Under the pieces are notes generated by a model. That model saw only the letters and a program-made list of their open reading frames with translations. It was not told the origin of the DNA and ran no database searches. A program made the position numbers and the translations under genes. Positions 40,903-52,900 of a DNA stretch of 64,000 bases are shown here, one piece after another. The first letter of the stretch is position 1, and every line of letters begins with the position of its first letter. This stretch comes from Trichobilharzia szidati (taxonomy: Eukaryota; Platyhelminthes; Trematoda; Strigeidida; Schistosomatidae): positions 33,887,204-33,951,203 of the forward strand of contig OX235273.1 in assembly GCA_944472155.2 (NCBI GenBank). The letters are read 5' to 3'.

Positions 40903-43900
40903 GTAAGTTATAAAATGAACATTTTGTTATATCTTTGCAATTATCTCCAGTTAATTATCCAAGTGAAACTTGCCTACTTATTACATAAGTTGAACCGATA
41001 ACTAGAAATCTTATGAGTTATCTTTATTTCTAAAGATCTGACGAATTATAGCCCTTCCCAAATCTAATTTTACTTCATTTATTAACTAAGATAATTTTTT
41101 TAAATGTACATATTATGTATTCTGGTCATCTGAATAGATAACCTCACTGTTTACCAGCATACCCATCGAAGAAACGGTAAAAATCATATGCCAGCAGTTC
41201 GAACTGCTTCCTCATCCAGAAAATGAGCTACGCAAATTGTTACTTCTATGTACAAAGAATATTCAATTCCGATTCAACAATCAGCTCTACCGGCCGATTG
41301 ACGGGGTGGTTACGGGTTCACCTCTGGGTCCTGTTCTTGCTGACATATTCATGGCTCATCTTGAACAAACCCGAATGAAAGAAGAAATAGAAAGAAGCAC
41401 CTATTACTGCAGATATGTTGACGACACGTTTGTGATCTGCAATGATATAGAACACGCGTCCGCAATGTTTGAGAAACTCAATGCGGCTCATCCCAACATT
41501 GCATTTACAATTGACTACGAAAGAAACAACCAGTTCCATTTCCTAGATGTCAACATAAAAAGAAGAAACGATGGGACGATTCAAAAATCTGTCTACAGGA
41601 AAGAAACTTGGACTGGTCAATACTTAAATTATCACAGCTTTTGCCCAACCAGTTACAAACGAAGTCTAGTAAAAACGCTCTTCAGCAAAGCCAAAGAAAT
41701 ATGTTCGGAAGACAAGATTGAAGAAGAACTCGCGGTCATCGAAAAGAACATCATCGAGAATGGATATCCCCGAAAGTTCATAGTGAAATATAGAAATGAA
41801 GAAGCACAGAAACCGAAACCTGACACCGTTGAAAAGAAACCACTTTTCATCTGACTAGCGTACAAAGGGGAAGACGTATCCACAAGAACACAAAAAGGAA
41901 TCACAGGTGCATTAAAAAGAACGTTTCCAGCCGCCGGACTCATCCTATTTCACAACACTGTGTGCTCGTTAACCCAGTCAAAAGGGGATGAGTACCCTGC
42001 TCACGTCAACTCCAACTACATTTACCAATTCACTTGCACTTGCGGAAGCAATTACATAGGAAGGAAGGACTGAGAGGAGAGCATCTACTAGATTTTCTGA
42101 GCACATTCCTAAGAGTCTCCGTACAAAAGGAACAAAAGTGTTATTGAATGCAATCGCCAGACATCTTAGAAAATCATTGACTAGCTTTATGTTTCCACCT
42201 TCAACCATCATTAGTTACTTTAGTTACGTGTCTTGCCACCAATCAGTGTATCTACTACAGTCCTACAGGACGTCAGTTGTGAACCCAGATAGCTCAGTGG
42301 TTAGTCTCCTTCAGGTTCGAATCTGGTAAGGGATTATCAGTTAAAGTTTGAAGATACACTTTTCTGATGAAACTACTCATCCAACACGTGAATGAAAAGT
42401 TGTCACATTGCATACACAAGTTCACTTGCTCTTGTGGAACTGAGTACATTGGTCGTAACATGCGTCGTCCGCATGTTACACTCTCTATGTGTCCAAAAGG
42501 AATACCATTGTCCCTACCGTGGCCATCATGAAAAGTCAGTCTTGCCAATAATGATTATCCTATTACCTTTCTGTGTCCAACCTTCCCATTTATTTCTGTC
42601 ATATTTACCTTTTTTTTAAAATCCCTATCTGCATTATTAGATTTGGTTACTGTTTTTATCTTTATATGTCCAAACTTCCTACCCACCTCGTTAATACTAC
42701 GTCCTTAACCGGTAATTATACAAACTGACGAGTTTTCCAGTAATTATAATCCTATTTTGTCTTTTCTACCCTATCTTCCTGATTATTTTTAATTTGACCT
42801 TTGAGCTGAAATATTTTAAAAAGTGCCACTACCTATCTTATGTTTATTACGCTTATTAATTTTATTAATCTGACCTCTGATAGGAAATAATTCTGGAACT
42901 TTCTCACACGTGTAATATAATTACACGAATGTACAGCCCAGTTGATGACTTCATCGGAAAGAAAATTTCATCACTGCAACTGTCTTTTTAAGAATGCCAG
43001 CAAGCAAGAAATTTAGGTCCAAGATTACTTGCCAATAGCTTCCAACCACCTAATACAGACAAACACTGCTGTAAACACAGACACATCCTAATGATATTCA
43101 CAATCACTGAACTGCACACAGAGAGAATAATGTGAACATTATAAGGATTAAACACTGAAGAAATTTGTGAATTATGTCATGTAACTGGTGATGACTGAAG
43201 ATGATTTTAAAAGATTTGAACTGACAGCCTCAGATTTTATAATTCTAGAATTCCGCCGGTAAAGCTACTAGACTCAAATGGTGAAAAAGTCATCATTCCA
43301 CCCTAGTTACTATGGGTAGTACCTAAATGCCATGAGGATCAGTGATGTGTCACCGTCTGCTGATCATCGTATTTAATTGATCATAAATGATGTTGAGCCT
43401 AAATTTGCAGTTGTTAAATTATTCACTCATTAATACGTTATTACTTGTCATATCCGAATTTTTAACACTTAAGCCCGTCGGAAGTGATGGCGTAGAACAA
43501 AGTGTATGGAAACGTGCTATCGAGGTCCTATATCCCATGAATAATAATAATAATGTGCCGTGAATCATATTCCCCTGGGTTCCGAGTAGAATATAGGGCT
43601 TCAGCAGCACAAATGCATTTCATTCATGTCTATTTCATCATTTCCATTCCAGGTCCCATTTGAGATCTTGACGCTTAGTTCACTAGTTTACTAACCGGCT
43701 CTAAGGCCGAGAAAAAATAAGAGGAAAAGTGGAATGTGTGGACAGTGATCTTTTCTCGGAAAATGACTCCAGTCACTACATAAACTTCAAAGAGTGAAAA
43801 GAATTTTCAAAATAAACTTTGTGTTCTCTAGAGTCAACAAGACGAAATGACACTGTCTGGTGAAGGCTTTCAAGAAGCTAGTCAACCTATATGTCTTCTT

Positions 43901-46900
43901 TCAATGAGAGTAAAAATTAACTTAAGGACATCGGATGTTCTCACGATGTTCGAAGCAATAAAGGTTGTTCATATTTCAGGAGAGATAAGGAGATATAGCC
44001 TGAAAGTGTTAGGAATCTGTAAGTAGACTTTCTAAATGGTTAACTACAGAGTCAATAATCTACTCCAATGTTACCCAGATGACAGCCATGAACACATTAA
44101 AGGAGTGGCTATCATATAAACATTTTTTAATTCCTCTACGTTCTCAGTGGAACATAGAGCTTCAAGCTTTAGCTTTGAAGTATCAGTAGCAGTGGTGATT
44201 TTACGGAGTGGTGTAGCTAGTCTCGTGCCCAACCTTTCCTGCTTGTCTAGCTAGGGCAGGTAAAGGAGTGCGCTGGCCGGGACTCGAACCCAGACCACGT
44301 GCATTGTTGGTCAACGCTTTGCAGCTGAACCACCGACGCACTTCATATAAACATACCTAACCTATAATTCACAGTAATTTCTCAGACTTGTACCCGAAAA
44401 TTGTAAAACTTTTGTTTCAAAATAATATAATTTATTTCGTAATTTTGCTGTTTAGTTTCTTTTTTGCTTCCTTTTATTTAGTTCCTATTATCCCTGATTT
44501 TTTAATGGCACATCGTACAAGAAATTTATCAACAACTTTAAAAGAAACTTTACTACAAGATGAATATTGTATAAGATTATTAAATGCATCAGATAAGAAA
44601 CGGCTACAAAAATCTATATTATGGGCATCTAGAGGACATGTTGGTTATAATAAACCAATAGAAATAAAAGATGAACTACACGCTTTATTAGACGATGATA
44701 GAATAAAATATTTACTACAGGATACTAGATTTAATCATTGTATAGCAAATGCAACTGAAGAAATTGATAAGATAATGAATGAAGAGATAGGCAATGAACA
44801 TATACAAGTTGGATTGATGTTTGCATCAAAAGCGTTTGTTCAACTGCTAGTCAATCCATTAATTGGTCCGTTGACTAACAAGTAAGTGATACAGCTTGTG
44901 TTTCGCATCTATCACACCTTCTATTTAGGCTTATTTTATGTAGAAATACCGGAAAAATACCATTTTTGTAATCTTCTTTGTAGAAAAATGATATAATTAG
45001 TTCCTAGAGTTACACCACGGATCAAAATCAGTTAGAGAACGATTGAATATCAAGGAGTATTGGACAGCTGTTTCGTCTGCCCTAGTTTCGGGCCGAAGTT
45101 CTTCCGGTTACAAGGCAAGCTCGTATACCATTCAGTCACTGGGATCCAATTCAATGGCCGGTCCATGAATTCTACCTTCTACCAATTCGTGATTTCCAGC
45201 GTGACCACTAACCAATGTCATCGGTGGAAAGTGCATCCTCAATCCCGACTAGATGGACTTCACTGATATCAGTCCGTGGTCTAACTCAAAAAACAAATCA
45301 ACCCTTGATAATTAGGTCCAGTGTAGATTTTGTCATGAATACACATGAGTTTGAAAATCGCTGGAAGGCAGAGAGCGCAGTGGAACAGCTGTTTTGTTCT
45401 TTTTTGGGACCGACACCTCGGCAGCTTGCTCGTAACAGTGATCGAACCGAAAACCTTCAGGTTACGAGGCCAAACTCTCTAACCATTCAGCCAGGTGGAT
45501 GGGAATTAAATAAAGTGTGAATTCTAACTTCTATCGCTTCACCATATAGTGCTACCCTCAGCTAGTGTCTTCGATGAACATCAACATCACCTTGACATGG
45601 TGGAATCTCCTGTCCATGACTTTTAATTACGACTTCAGAATATTCATCCAGTAGCCATCAGTGACTTGGAGATCAATGTAAAAATTATCTGATCTGTAGG
45701 AATTTGGATTAATTTCAGTATAGATTTCGTTAAGAACCAACATCAACTAGAGAATACTAAAGGCGAGGGGCCCTGGAGAGCTGTTCCGTCCTAGTTCAGG
45801 GCTCTTCTACAGTGTAGGTCAATGACAACATAAAAAGTAGAATCCAGGACAAGACCACTGCATATTCAGTCATCGAGTTGGTGCTCATTGAGTGATCCGT
45901 AAATTCTAACTTGTCTCCATGTGTCATAGAACAAATGGCATATGGTAATTCCCAGAAATGTACTTTAGTGTGATGAGTGTCATAGAAAAAATTAAGGTGT
46001 ACACCTTACTACACCTGTTATAGAATACTGTGAAATATCGTTACCCTAAATGTATAATGGCTACTCCCCAGTAATGTCACTGGGATGTTTATCTTCAGCT
46101 CTGGAAGGTTGATAGGAATGCCTTAATATTTGTGGTGACCTATACCTTGCTATCTTTCAAGATAAATACATATGTGAATTAATTAACTGTGAAGGAATAC
46201 GAATGACTATTTTTAGCAATCAGTTAGTTGAGCTTACTGTATGATATATATTTAATTATTAGTCTGAAAAGTCGGTATGTCTTACTAATGAATTCTTAAA
46301 TATTTGTTCTCTCCAAACTGATTTCATTTAAGCACACTCCTAACAACATATTTCACTTAACCGTTGGGTCATTCAATGTATTCGATGTCTGATGGGATCA
46401 CTAAATCATTTGTTGTATGACATATTGAAAACAGATAAATGAGGAGTTGACTGATAAAACTGAGACAGCATCGACACTAAAAACTGAATAAATAATATTA
46501 TTATTGTTCCCTTGGGTTCCTAGTGGAACATAGGGCTTCAACTGCACGTCTCCACTTGCTTCTGTCTTCTGCTGTACTTTTCACTTGCATCCATGTTAAT
46601 CCATACTGTTTCAGCTCCTCTTCACACGATCTCCTCCATGTCACCCTTGGACGTCCCACTCGCCGCTTCCCTTTCGGGTTCCACTCGAGCGTTGGCCTGA
46701 CGCGCGATGTCACCCAACGGCCTCCTCAGCGAGTGTCCAATCCATCTCCACTTTCTCCTGCATATTTGTTGGGCGATTGGTTCTTGTTTTGTTTGTTCCC
46801 ATAGCTTCTTGTTTGTGATTCTTTCCGGCCATCTGATCTTCAGTATAGAGCGAAGACAGTTGTTGATAAAGGTCTGCAACAGGCTGTTGGAAATATTCTT

Positions 46901-49900
46901 TGTGACCCGCCAAGTTTCTGATCCATATAGAAGAACTGACTTGACGTTTGTATTGAAAATCCGAATTTTGTTGTTGATGTTGCTGAGTGACGAAGATTTC
47001 CAGATTGGTTTCAGGTTGATGAATGTGTTTCTCGCCTTCCCGATTCTCGATTTGACATCCTCGTCCGTTCCTCCTGTAGTTGAGACAATGCTCCCTAGAT
47101 AAGTGAATGAAGTAACCTCTTTCAAATCCTTCCCGTTGATGGTGATTGGCGCTGGATGTTGCTGCTGTTGTTGTTGTTGGTTGGTTGGTTATTTTCATAA
47201 CCTCCGTCTTGTCTATGTTCACCTGGAGTCCTGTCTTCTCCAGCTGCTTCTTCGACCAGTTTGTCGGTTTTCGCTTGTAAGTCTTCGATTTTGTGTGACA
47301 TCAAACATAAATCATCCACGCGCGAAATCCAGGTCTTCTAGATTCTTCACGTCGGTCCAGGATATCCCTGTCTTCTCGTTTCCCACTGTCTGACGCATAA
47401 TCCAGTCCACCACAATTAGGAATATCATTGGTGATAATAAGCACCCTTGTCTGACTCCTGTGTTTACTCCAAACGCCTCGCTGAGTTTTCCGTTGTGGAT
47501 CACTTGACATGTGCCGTTGTCGTACAGCTGTTGAATAAGGTTGATGAATATTTGGGGTACGCCGTAGTACTCGAGTGGTTTCCAAATTACTTCGCGGTCA
47601 ACGCTGTCGAAGGCCTTCTCAAAGTCTATGAAGTTGAGGTAGAGATTTGATTGCCATTCCATGCTTTGTTCGATGATAATGTGTAGAGTTGCAATTTGGT
47701 CAGAACATGATTTGCCTTTCCTGAATCCAGCTTGTTCTGGTCGGAGTTCTGTATCCAGTGCGTCCTTTATTCTCTCCAGGATGATGCGACTCAGGATTTT
47801 ACTTGGCGTCGACAGGAGCATGATTCCTCGCCAGTTCTTGCAGAGTCCTAGGTCGCCCTTCTTTGGTAGTTTCACTAGGTAACCTTTCCTCCAGTCAGTA
47901 GGCACCTTTCCCTCTTTCCAGACCTTTTGCAATAATGGAATCAGCATATCTGCTGTCGTCTCTGGGTCCGCTTTCAGTGCTTCAGGGGGTATTCCATCTG
48001 GTCCAGCTGCTTTTCCAGCTTTCAGAAGCTTGATTGCATTCATGACTTCAGTTTTCGTTGGAGGATTGGTGTCAACTTGCAGTTGTGTGCGTGCTGTTGT
48101 TGGTATTTCTGGACGGGTTGTAGGTGGTGGTCTGTTCAAGAGTCTTTTGAAGTGGTCCGCCCATTGTTTAATCTGTCTTTCTTCTTTGGTAATTGGGTTC
48201 CCTTGGCTGTCTTTTATAGGTTTCACTTGTGTTGATCTCTTCCCGGATAGAGACTTGGTTATCTGATATAGTGTCCTCAGGTCCCTTTTGCCTGCTGCCT
48301 TCTCAGCTTCAGTAGCCAGGTTGTCGTAGAATTGTCTTTTGTCCTTCCTGGCACTCTTCTTCACTTCTTTGTCCAGTGCTGTGTAAGTCGAGCTCAGCGT
48401 CTCCTTCTCTTGTCCATCTTTGCATTGAATCATTTTCTCTTTCACCATTCTCCTCTCCTCTATTAGCTTCCAAGTGTCCGTTGAGAGCCATTCCTTGTCT
48501 TGTTTCTTCTTTCTTCCTAAAACTGTTGAACACGTTTCGTTGAAAATTACCTTCAGAGAGTTCCAATGGTCTTCCACGGATGATTCTTCCGTGATGTCAC
48601 GTAGTGTTTCCTGCTTTGCTCTGACAGTTGCAGTGAAAATATCCTGTGTGATTGTGTCCTTCAGTTTTTGCGTGTTGAACTTGCATTGTGGCCTATCCCC
48701 AGCTATCCTCGAGGCTTTTAGCTTCATCTTGAAAGTCCCTTGTACAATAAATCATATTGCTTACACCTTAATGACAGCCTTACGGAAGGTTAAGCTTGAG
48801 CTGAGATAGTAAACTGGCAATGTCTCTGGCTATGACACTTTGTGAAGCGAGTTCAAATATTTGATGATCATCACTTTCTTCGAGTTTGCAAGTGCGCATT
48901 AATGACGAATGTCAGTAAGCGCGAAACCTAGTTACAAGTCTTTCTGATGATGTCTTGCCACCACCTAACATGTAAACAATATCTGCAAAGCTAAGCAAAG
49001 TGATACGTTTACAGATGATGGGCTAGTTTAGTCTAGATAGAAATGATTTATTTCACCATGTCTGTTCAGTGAAAATTAATCCTAGTACCAAGTTTTCAGG
49101 AATTACCTGGCATTTTTGAGAATTTCTGTCATCGTCAGAGGTGGTGGTTACACCATTTACAGAAAACTTGTAAAACCAAACTCACTTCTTAATTGTGTAA
49201 ACATTCAATGAGCTGTGAAGAAGAACAATAGAGGCTTTGCACTTTACGAGCCATATACCTGAACTTTATTCATTTAACTTTATGTATTTATTTTTGGTTG
49301 GAGGGTTTCATTATGAGCTGCTATCATTTAGAGAACCATTGGAAAACCAGCTGAGAGTACTGGACAGCTGTTTCGTCCTAGTTTGGGATTCTACTTCAGT
49401 ACGCACCCACTGGTGTTCGTAGACCATTAAGCCACCAGGATCCGATCCAATCGCCCATGAATTCTAACTTCTGGCAATTCATGAAATAGCGTGACCACTA
49501 GCTAATGTCTTCTTCCATGAGTCACTGCCTCACCTTTAACTTGCTGCACCCTACTGGTCACGGCTTTCCACTAGAACCCCAGGTTAACTCCCTGAAAAGG
49601 ACCAGTCGCTAGTTATCATCAGAAAAATTTTCAAGTATTGGTTTTGTAGGGATTGTGCTTGATTGTTTGGAGGCTGTAATCATGAGCTGACATCAGTTAG
49701 AGAACTATTGGAAAACTAAACGAAACAGGTGTTAAGTAGTCCCAGGTGGTTTTCCAATGGTTTTCTAACTGATGTCAACTAATGATGAAACCCTCCAAAC
49801 AATCAAACACAATCCCTACAAAACCAATAAATGAAAATATTTATTTTCCCCTCATCTGTTCTTACAGAAAGATTTCCTTGAGAAGCATTTAACTGATAGC

Positions 49901-52900
49901 AATTTCCTTTTGCTTTCATTCTTACCTCTTCAGAATTGGTTACAGTATTCCAATGTTCACAGGATTTGTGATTATGTTCACATCAACTATTGGTAAGTGT
50001 TATCATTATGTAAAATCTTTTTATCCGTTGAATTAAGACTTGTGTCTCTTAACTGAGGTCACAGACGGTCAAAGTTCATTGGTTTGAATCCTGGCGTAAC
50101 CCAGATTTTCAGTTCTTCTTCAATAACCACCCAATAGATGAAAACTAAAAATTGAAACCAGATAGAATTCAGTCTGCCACACCATCAAAGACCAGTCATC
50201 AATTAATATACCACTTATAGTCTTACAGAAGGTCAATCGTAATCACAAATAGCTCCATGATAACGTCTCTGACACCAGTTCTAATCCCATAGGTAAAATG
50301 AATTCCTTCACGGTCAAAAATGCTTCTTGATGACGAGTGTCAACAAGCTCAAACTCTGGTTACAAGCAGTTCTTTCTGTTGATTACTTCTAACCATATAA
50401 TATCACTTCATAGTACACAATGATGGTGAGTCACCTAACTTGGTTGTTGACCATACTGCAAACTTGACTCATGAAATTCAGTCTCCACTAGCACTGAGGA
50501 ATGGACGCAGGCCAGTAGATACTTTCAAGTCACTAATCACTAAACCTTTATCTTTATTTCTTCGGTCAAACTGTTTCCTGTTAGTTGGCAATTGAATGCT
50601 GGTTTGCAAGCGTTCATCACTGGTTCTATTAGGTGATTTCGTACTGAGAGTGGATCATGGAATTTAGAAATTCTAGTTTGTTTATGAAAATGGCACCTAT
50701 AAGAAAGTTTACTCGGTCGGTGATAGCTAGTAGTGGAATCCGCAATGAGCATTTCGCCGTGGCCGGAACTGGTCAGCTAGATTTGCTTGTATCGACAGTG
50801 AGTGATTGTGTTCCTATTGAGATAAATGAGAAGACTTATTAGTTAGTGCTGCTGGTAATTCAAATGCGAGCTGATTTAGCAATTTGAAAGTGGAATCATT
50901 CTGATGGTGACTTTCGCGGAAGAAATGGGTAATTGTGAGATGCGATGATGTTCTGAAACTCATTAAGGATAAACTTAAAGTAACTAGGATTTAGAATTTA
51001 CTGATAGCTAGGCTCACTCTCTAAAAGCCTTTTAAATCATGTTGGCCCTGATCAGCTAGAAATTACCTAGAGTGAGTTTAAAAGGTCTGTGAACCGTGAT
51101 GACTGGGTAACAAAAGTAATTCTTATTGAATCAAGCCAACATCATTTGAACCACAGATAGTAAAGATGAAGATTTCAAGGCCGATCGAGATGGAAAAATC
51201 AGGAATGACCTTCATTAGTCTGAAATCGATGTGGAAATCTTCTGTAGTCGGCACAAACAACAAGATTTAGATTTTTTTTCACTAGTGGCAAATAGGTTCT
51301 TGGTGCATCACCAATAGCATTTGCAATAGGTTACCACAGACTTTTTGTCAACAGCTGCCTTCTCACTATAATGAAGATCAGATGGCAACAAGAACCTACT
51401 GCTGGCCCAGCACATTTGAAGAAGGGAATGGAGATGGATTGAACACATGTTGAAGAGATCGCCGAGTTATATCACTCACCGGGCGCTCAAGAGGAAGCTG
51501 GATGGGTAACGGTGTGTTTGGTGTCCGAGAGTGACATAGAAGAGATTTTGTGAAGGCGAGTTAACAGCTTAAAGCGAATCGTGGGGCCAGTTTAAAAAAG
51601 CACCACAGACAACAGAATGAAATGGAGATGTCCAGTTGAAGCCGTATGTCCTACTGAGAACCCAAGAGAATAATAATAAGTTGTTAACGCGCATATTCCT
51701 TACTGTCTGTATTAGATTACTACATTTGTTTCTGTCTTCCCTTTCAATAGTCGTTTGTTTTTCACCTCACTTTGATCAAGATAACGAACACCACCAGAAT
51801 GACATGATTTGTTTCCAACTACTTATACCAGTCATTACAGTAGTAGCATATACTATCATGCATTTATTCTTTTCTTGTCATTTATTCGTTTAGTATTCGC
51901 ATTCGGGGAAAGTTACGCAGTGTTGTTTGTCGCAAGAGCTTTACAAGGCGTTGGATCTGCTTGTTCCAGTGTTTCAGGTAATTTGATAAGAAGGAGAAGT
52001 TTGGTAGAAAAAAACGATTATGTTCTAATTAGAAGTACCTTGCGCATTGTTGGTACATAGGTAGGATACTCGCCAACCACGCCTCAAGTGGTTCGGGTTC
52101 GATCCCCGGCCGATGTACTCCTTTACCTCAATAAGCCGGCAATAAGACTGGTAAAGAGGGAAGGTTGAGCATGAGGTTAAAATAAATACCTCTGCTACCA
52201 AAACTTCAGGCCTCTAGCTTGAAGCCCTATGTTCCACTGGAAACGTAAAGGAATAAAATTTAGAAAAAATAAGCAGTACCTAATCTGGAAATTTTTCATT
52301 TGATGAAATTTCCCCTTATATTCATGAATTAGAAAAGACGAAGATTTCCCTGACGAAGAAATATGATTTTCGATAACTTCATTTCTAATCCATACAGTCG
52401 TATGTATATGACATAAAAAGAAAGTTAATGGCACTAGAAATTGCTCATTCAATGCGCGAGGCAGTTGATGAACTTCGTCAACTGGTTATCTCTAGGTAGA
52501 AAAAGAAACGCTATCCATTCTCTTTATGCCCTATACACCTGAAAATCTACTTTAAAGAAGCTTGAAAATTTTCGAATGACCTAACTAGATGATAGTCACC
52601 CTCAAAATATCATTTTTTTTATCAAGTTATGGTGAACAAGAAGTTGCGTCGTGAATTTCGCGGTATGGTAAGGATGATACTATTGTCGTTTTACAGAAAA
52701 ATCCCCTAGTTAAGTAAACCATATGTACCTCCTGTGACACTGACGTAGTCCTCGTGTACTCTAAACAAACAACTTGGGTTTTTCAAGAATTAAATTGTAG
52801 GGATTTTATTTGTTTTAGGTTAAACCACGGAGTGATATCAGTTAGTGAACTATTGAAAACCAGGGACAGTTATTTCATCCTAGTTTGGAACTCATTGGCA

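Larger units (their letters stand above)
40903..44481 (+). other. VMAT intron 1
   Basis: Donor GTAAGT, acceptor TTTTATTTAG. Holds a PLE, a PLE hammerhead relic, RTE-1 fragments and a SINE-A. The stretch 42985-43475 has no recognisable feature. Confidence 0.85.
46493..48745 (-). mobile_element. RTE-1 LINE, - strand copy in VMAT intron 2, 5'-truncated
   Basis: 3' end (ATT)n and tail at left; the RT frame starts at 48727 and homology with the + copy ends near 48740. Near-identical to the 58.0-60.26 kb copy, so both are recent. A 13-nt candidate target duplication with one mismatch (AATAAATAATATT at 46487, AATAAATCATATT at 48746) flanks it. The endonuclease region is missing. Confidence 0.85.
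44882..49933 (+). other. VMAT intron 2
   Basis: Donor GTAAGT, acceptor CTCTTCAG. Holds SINE-B copies, a - strand RTE-1 and SINE-C. 45905-46490 shows nothing recognisable. Confidence 0.85.
49993..51893 (+). other. VMAT intron 3
   Basis: Donor GTAAGT, acceptor TTATTCGTTTAG. Holds SINE-C (50015-50400) and an RTE-1 3' fragment (51150-51681). 50400-51150 has nothing recognisable. Confidence 0.85.

Noticed and set aside
47103..47393. Cys-rich + strand frame with a CCCCCCCW run
   Set aside because: Translation of the (GTT/GCT)n microsatellite antisense to RTE-1.
48474..48809. 111-codon + strand frame
   Set aside because: Antisense to the RTE-1 RT and conserved only because the RT is.
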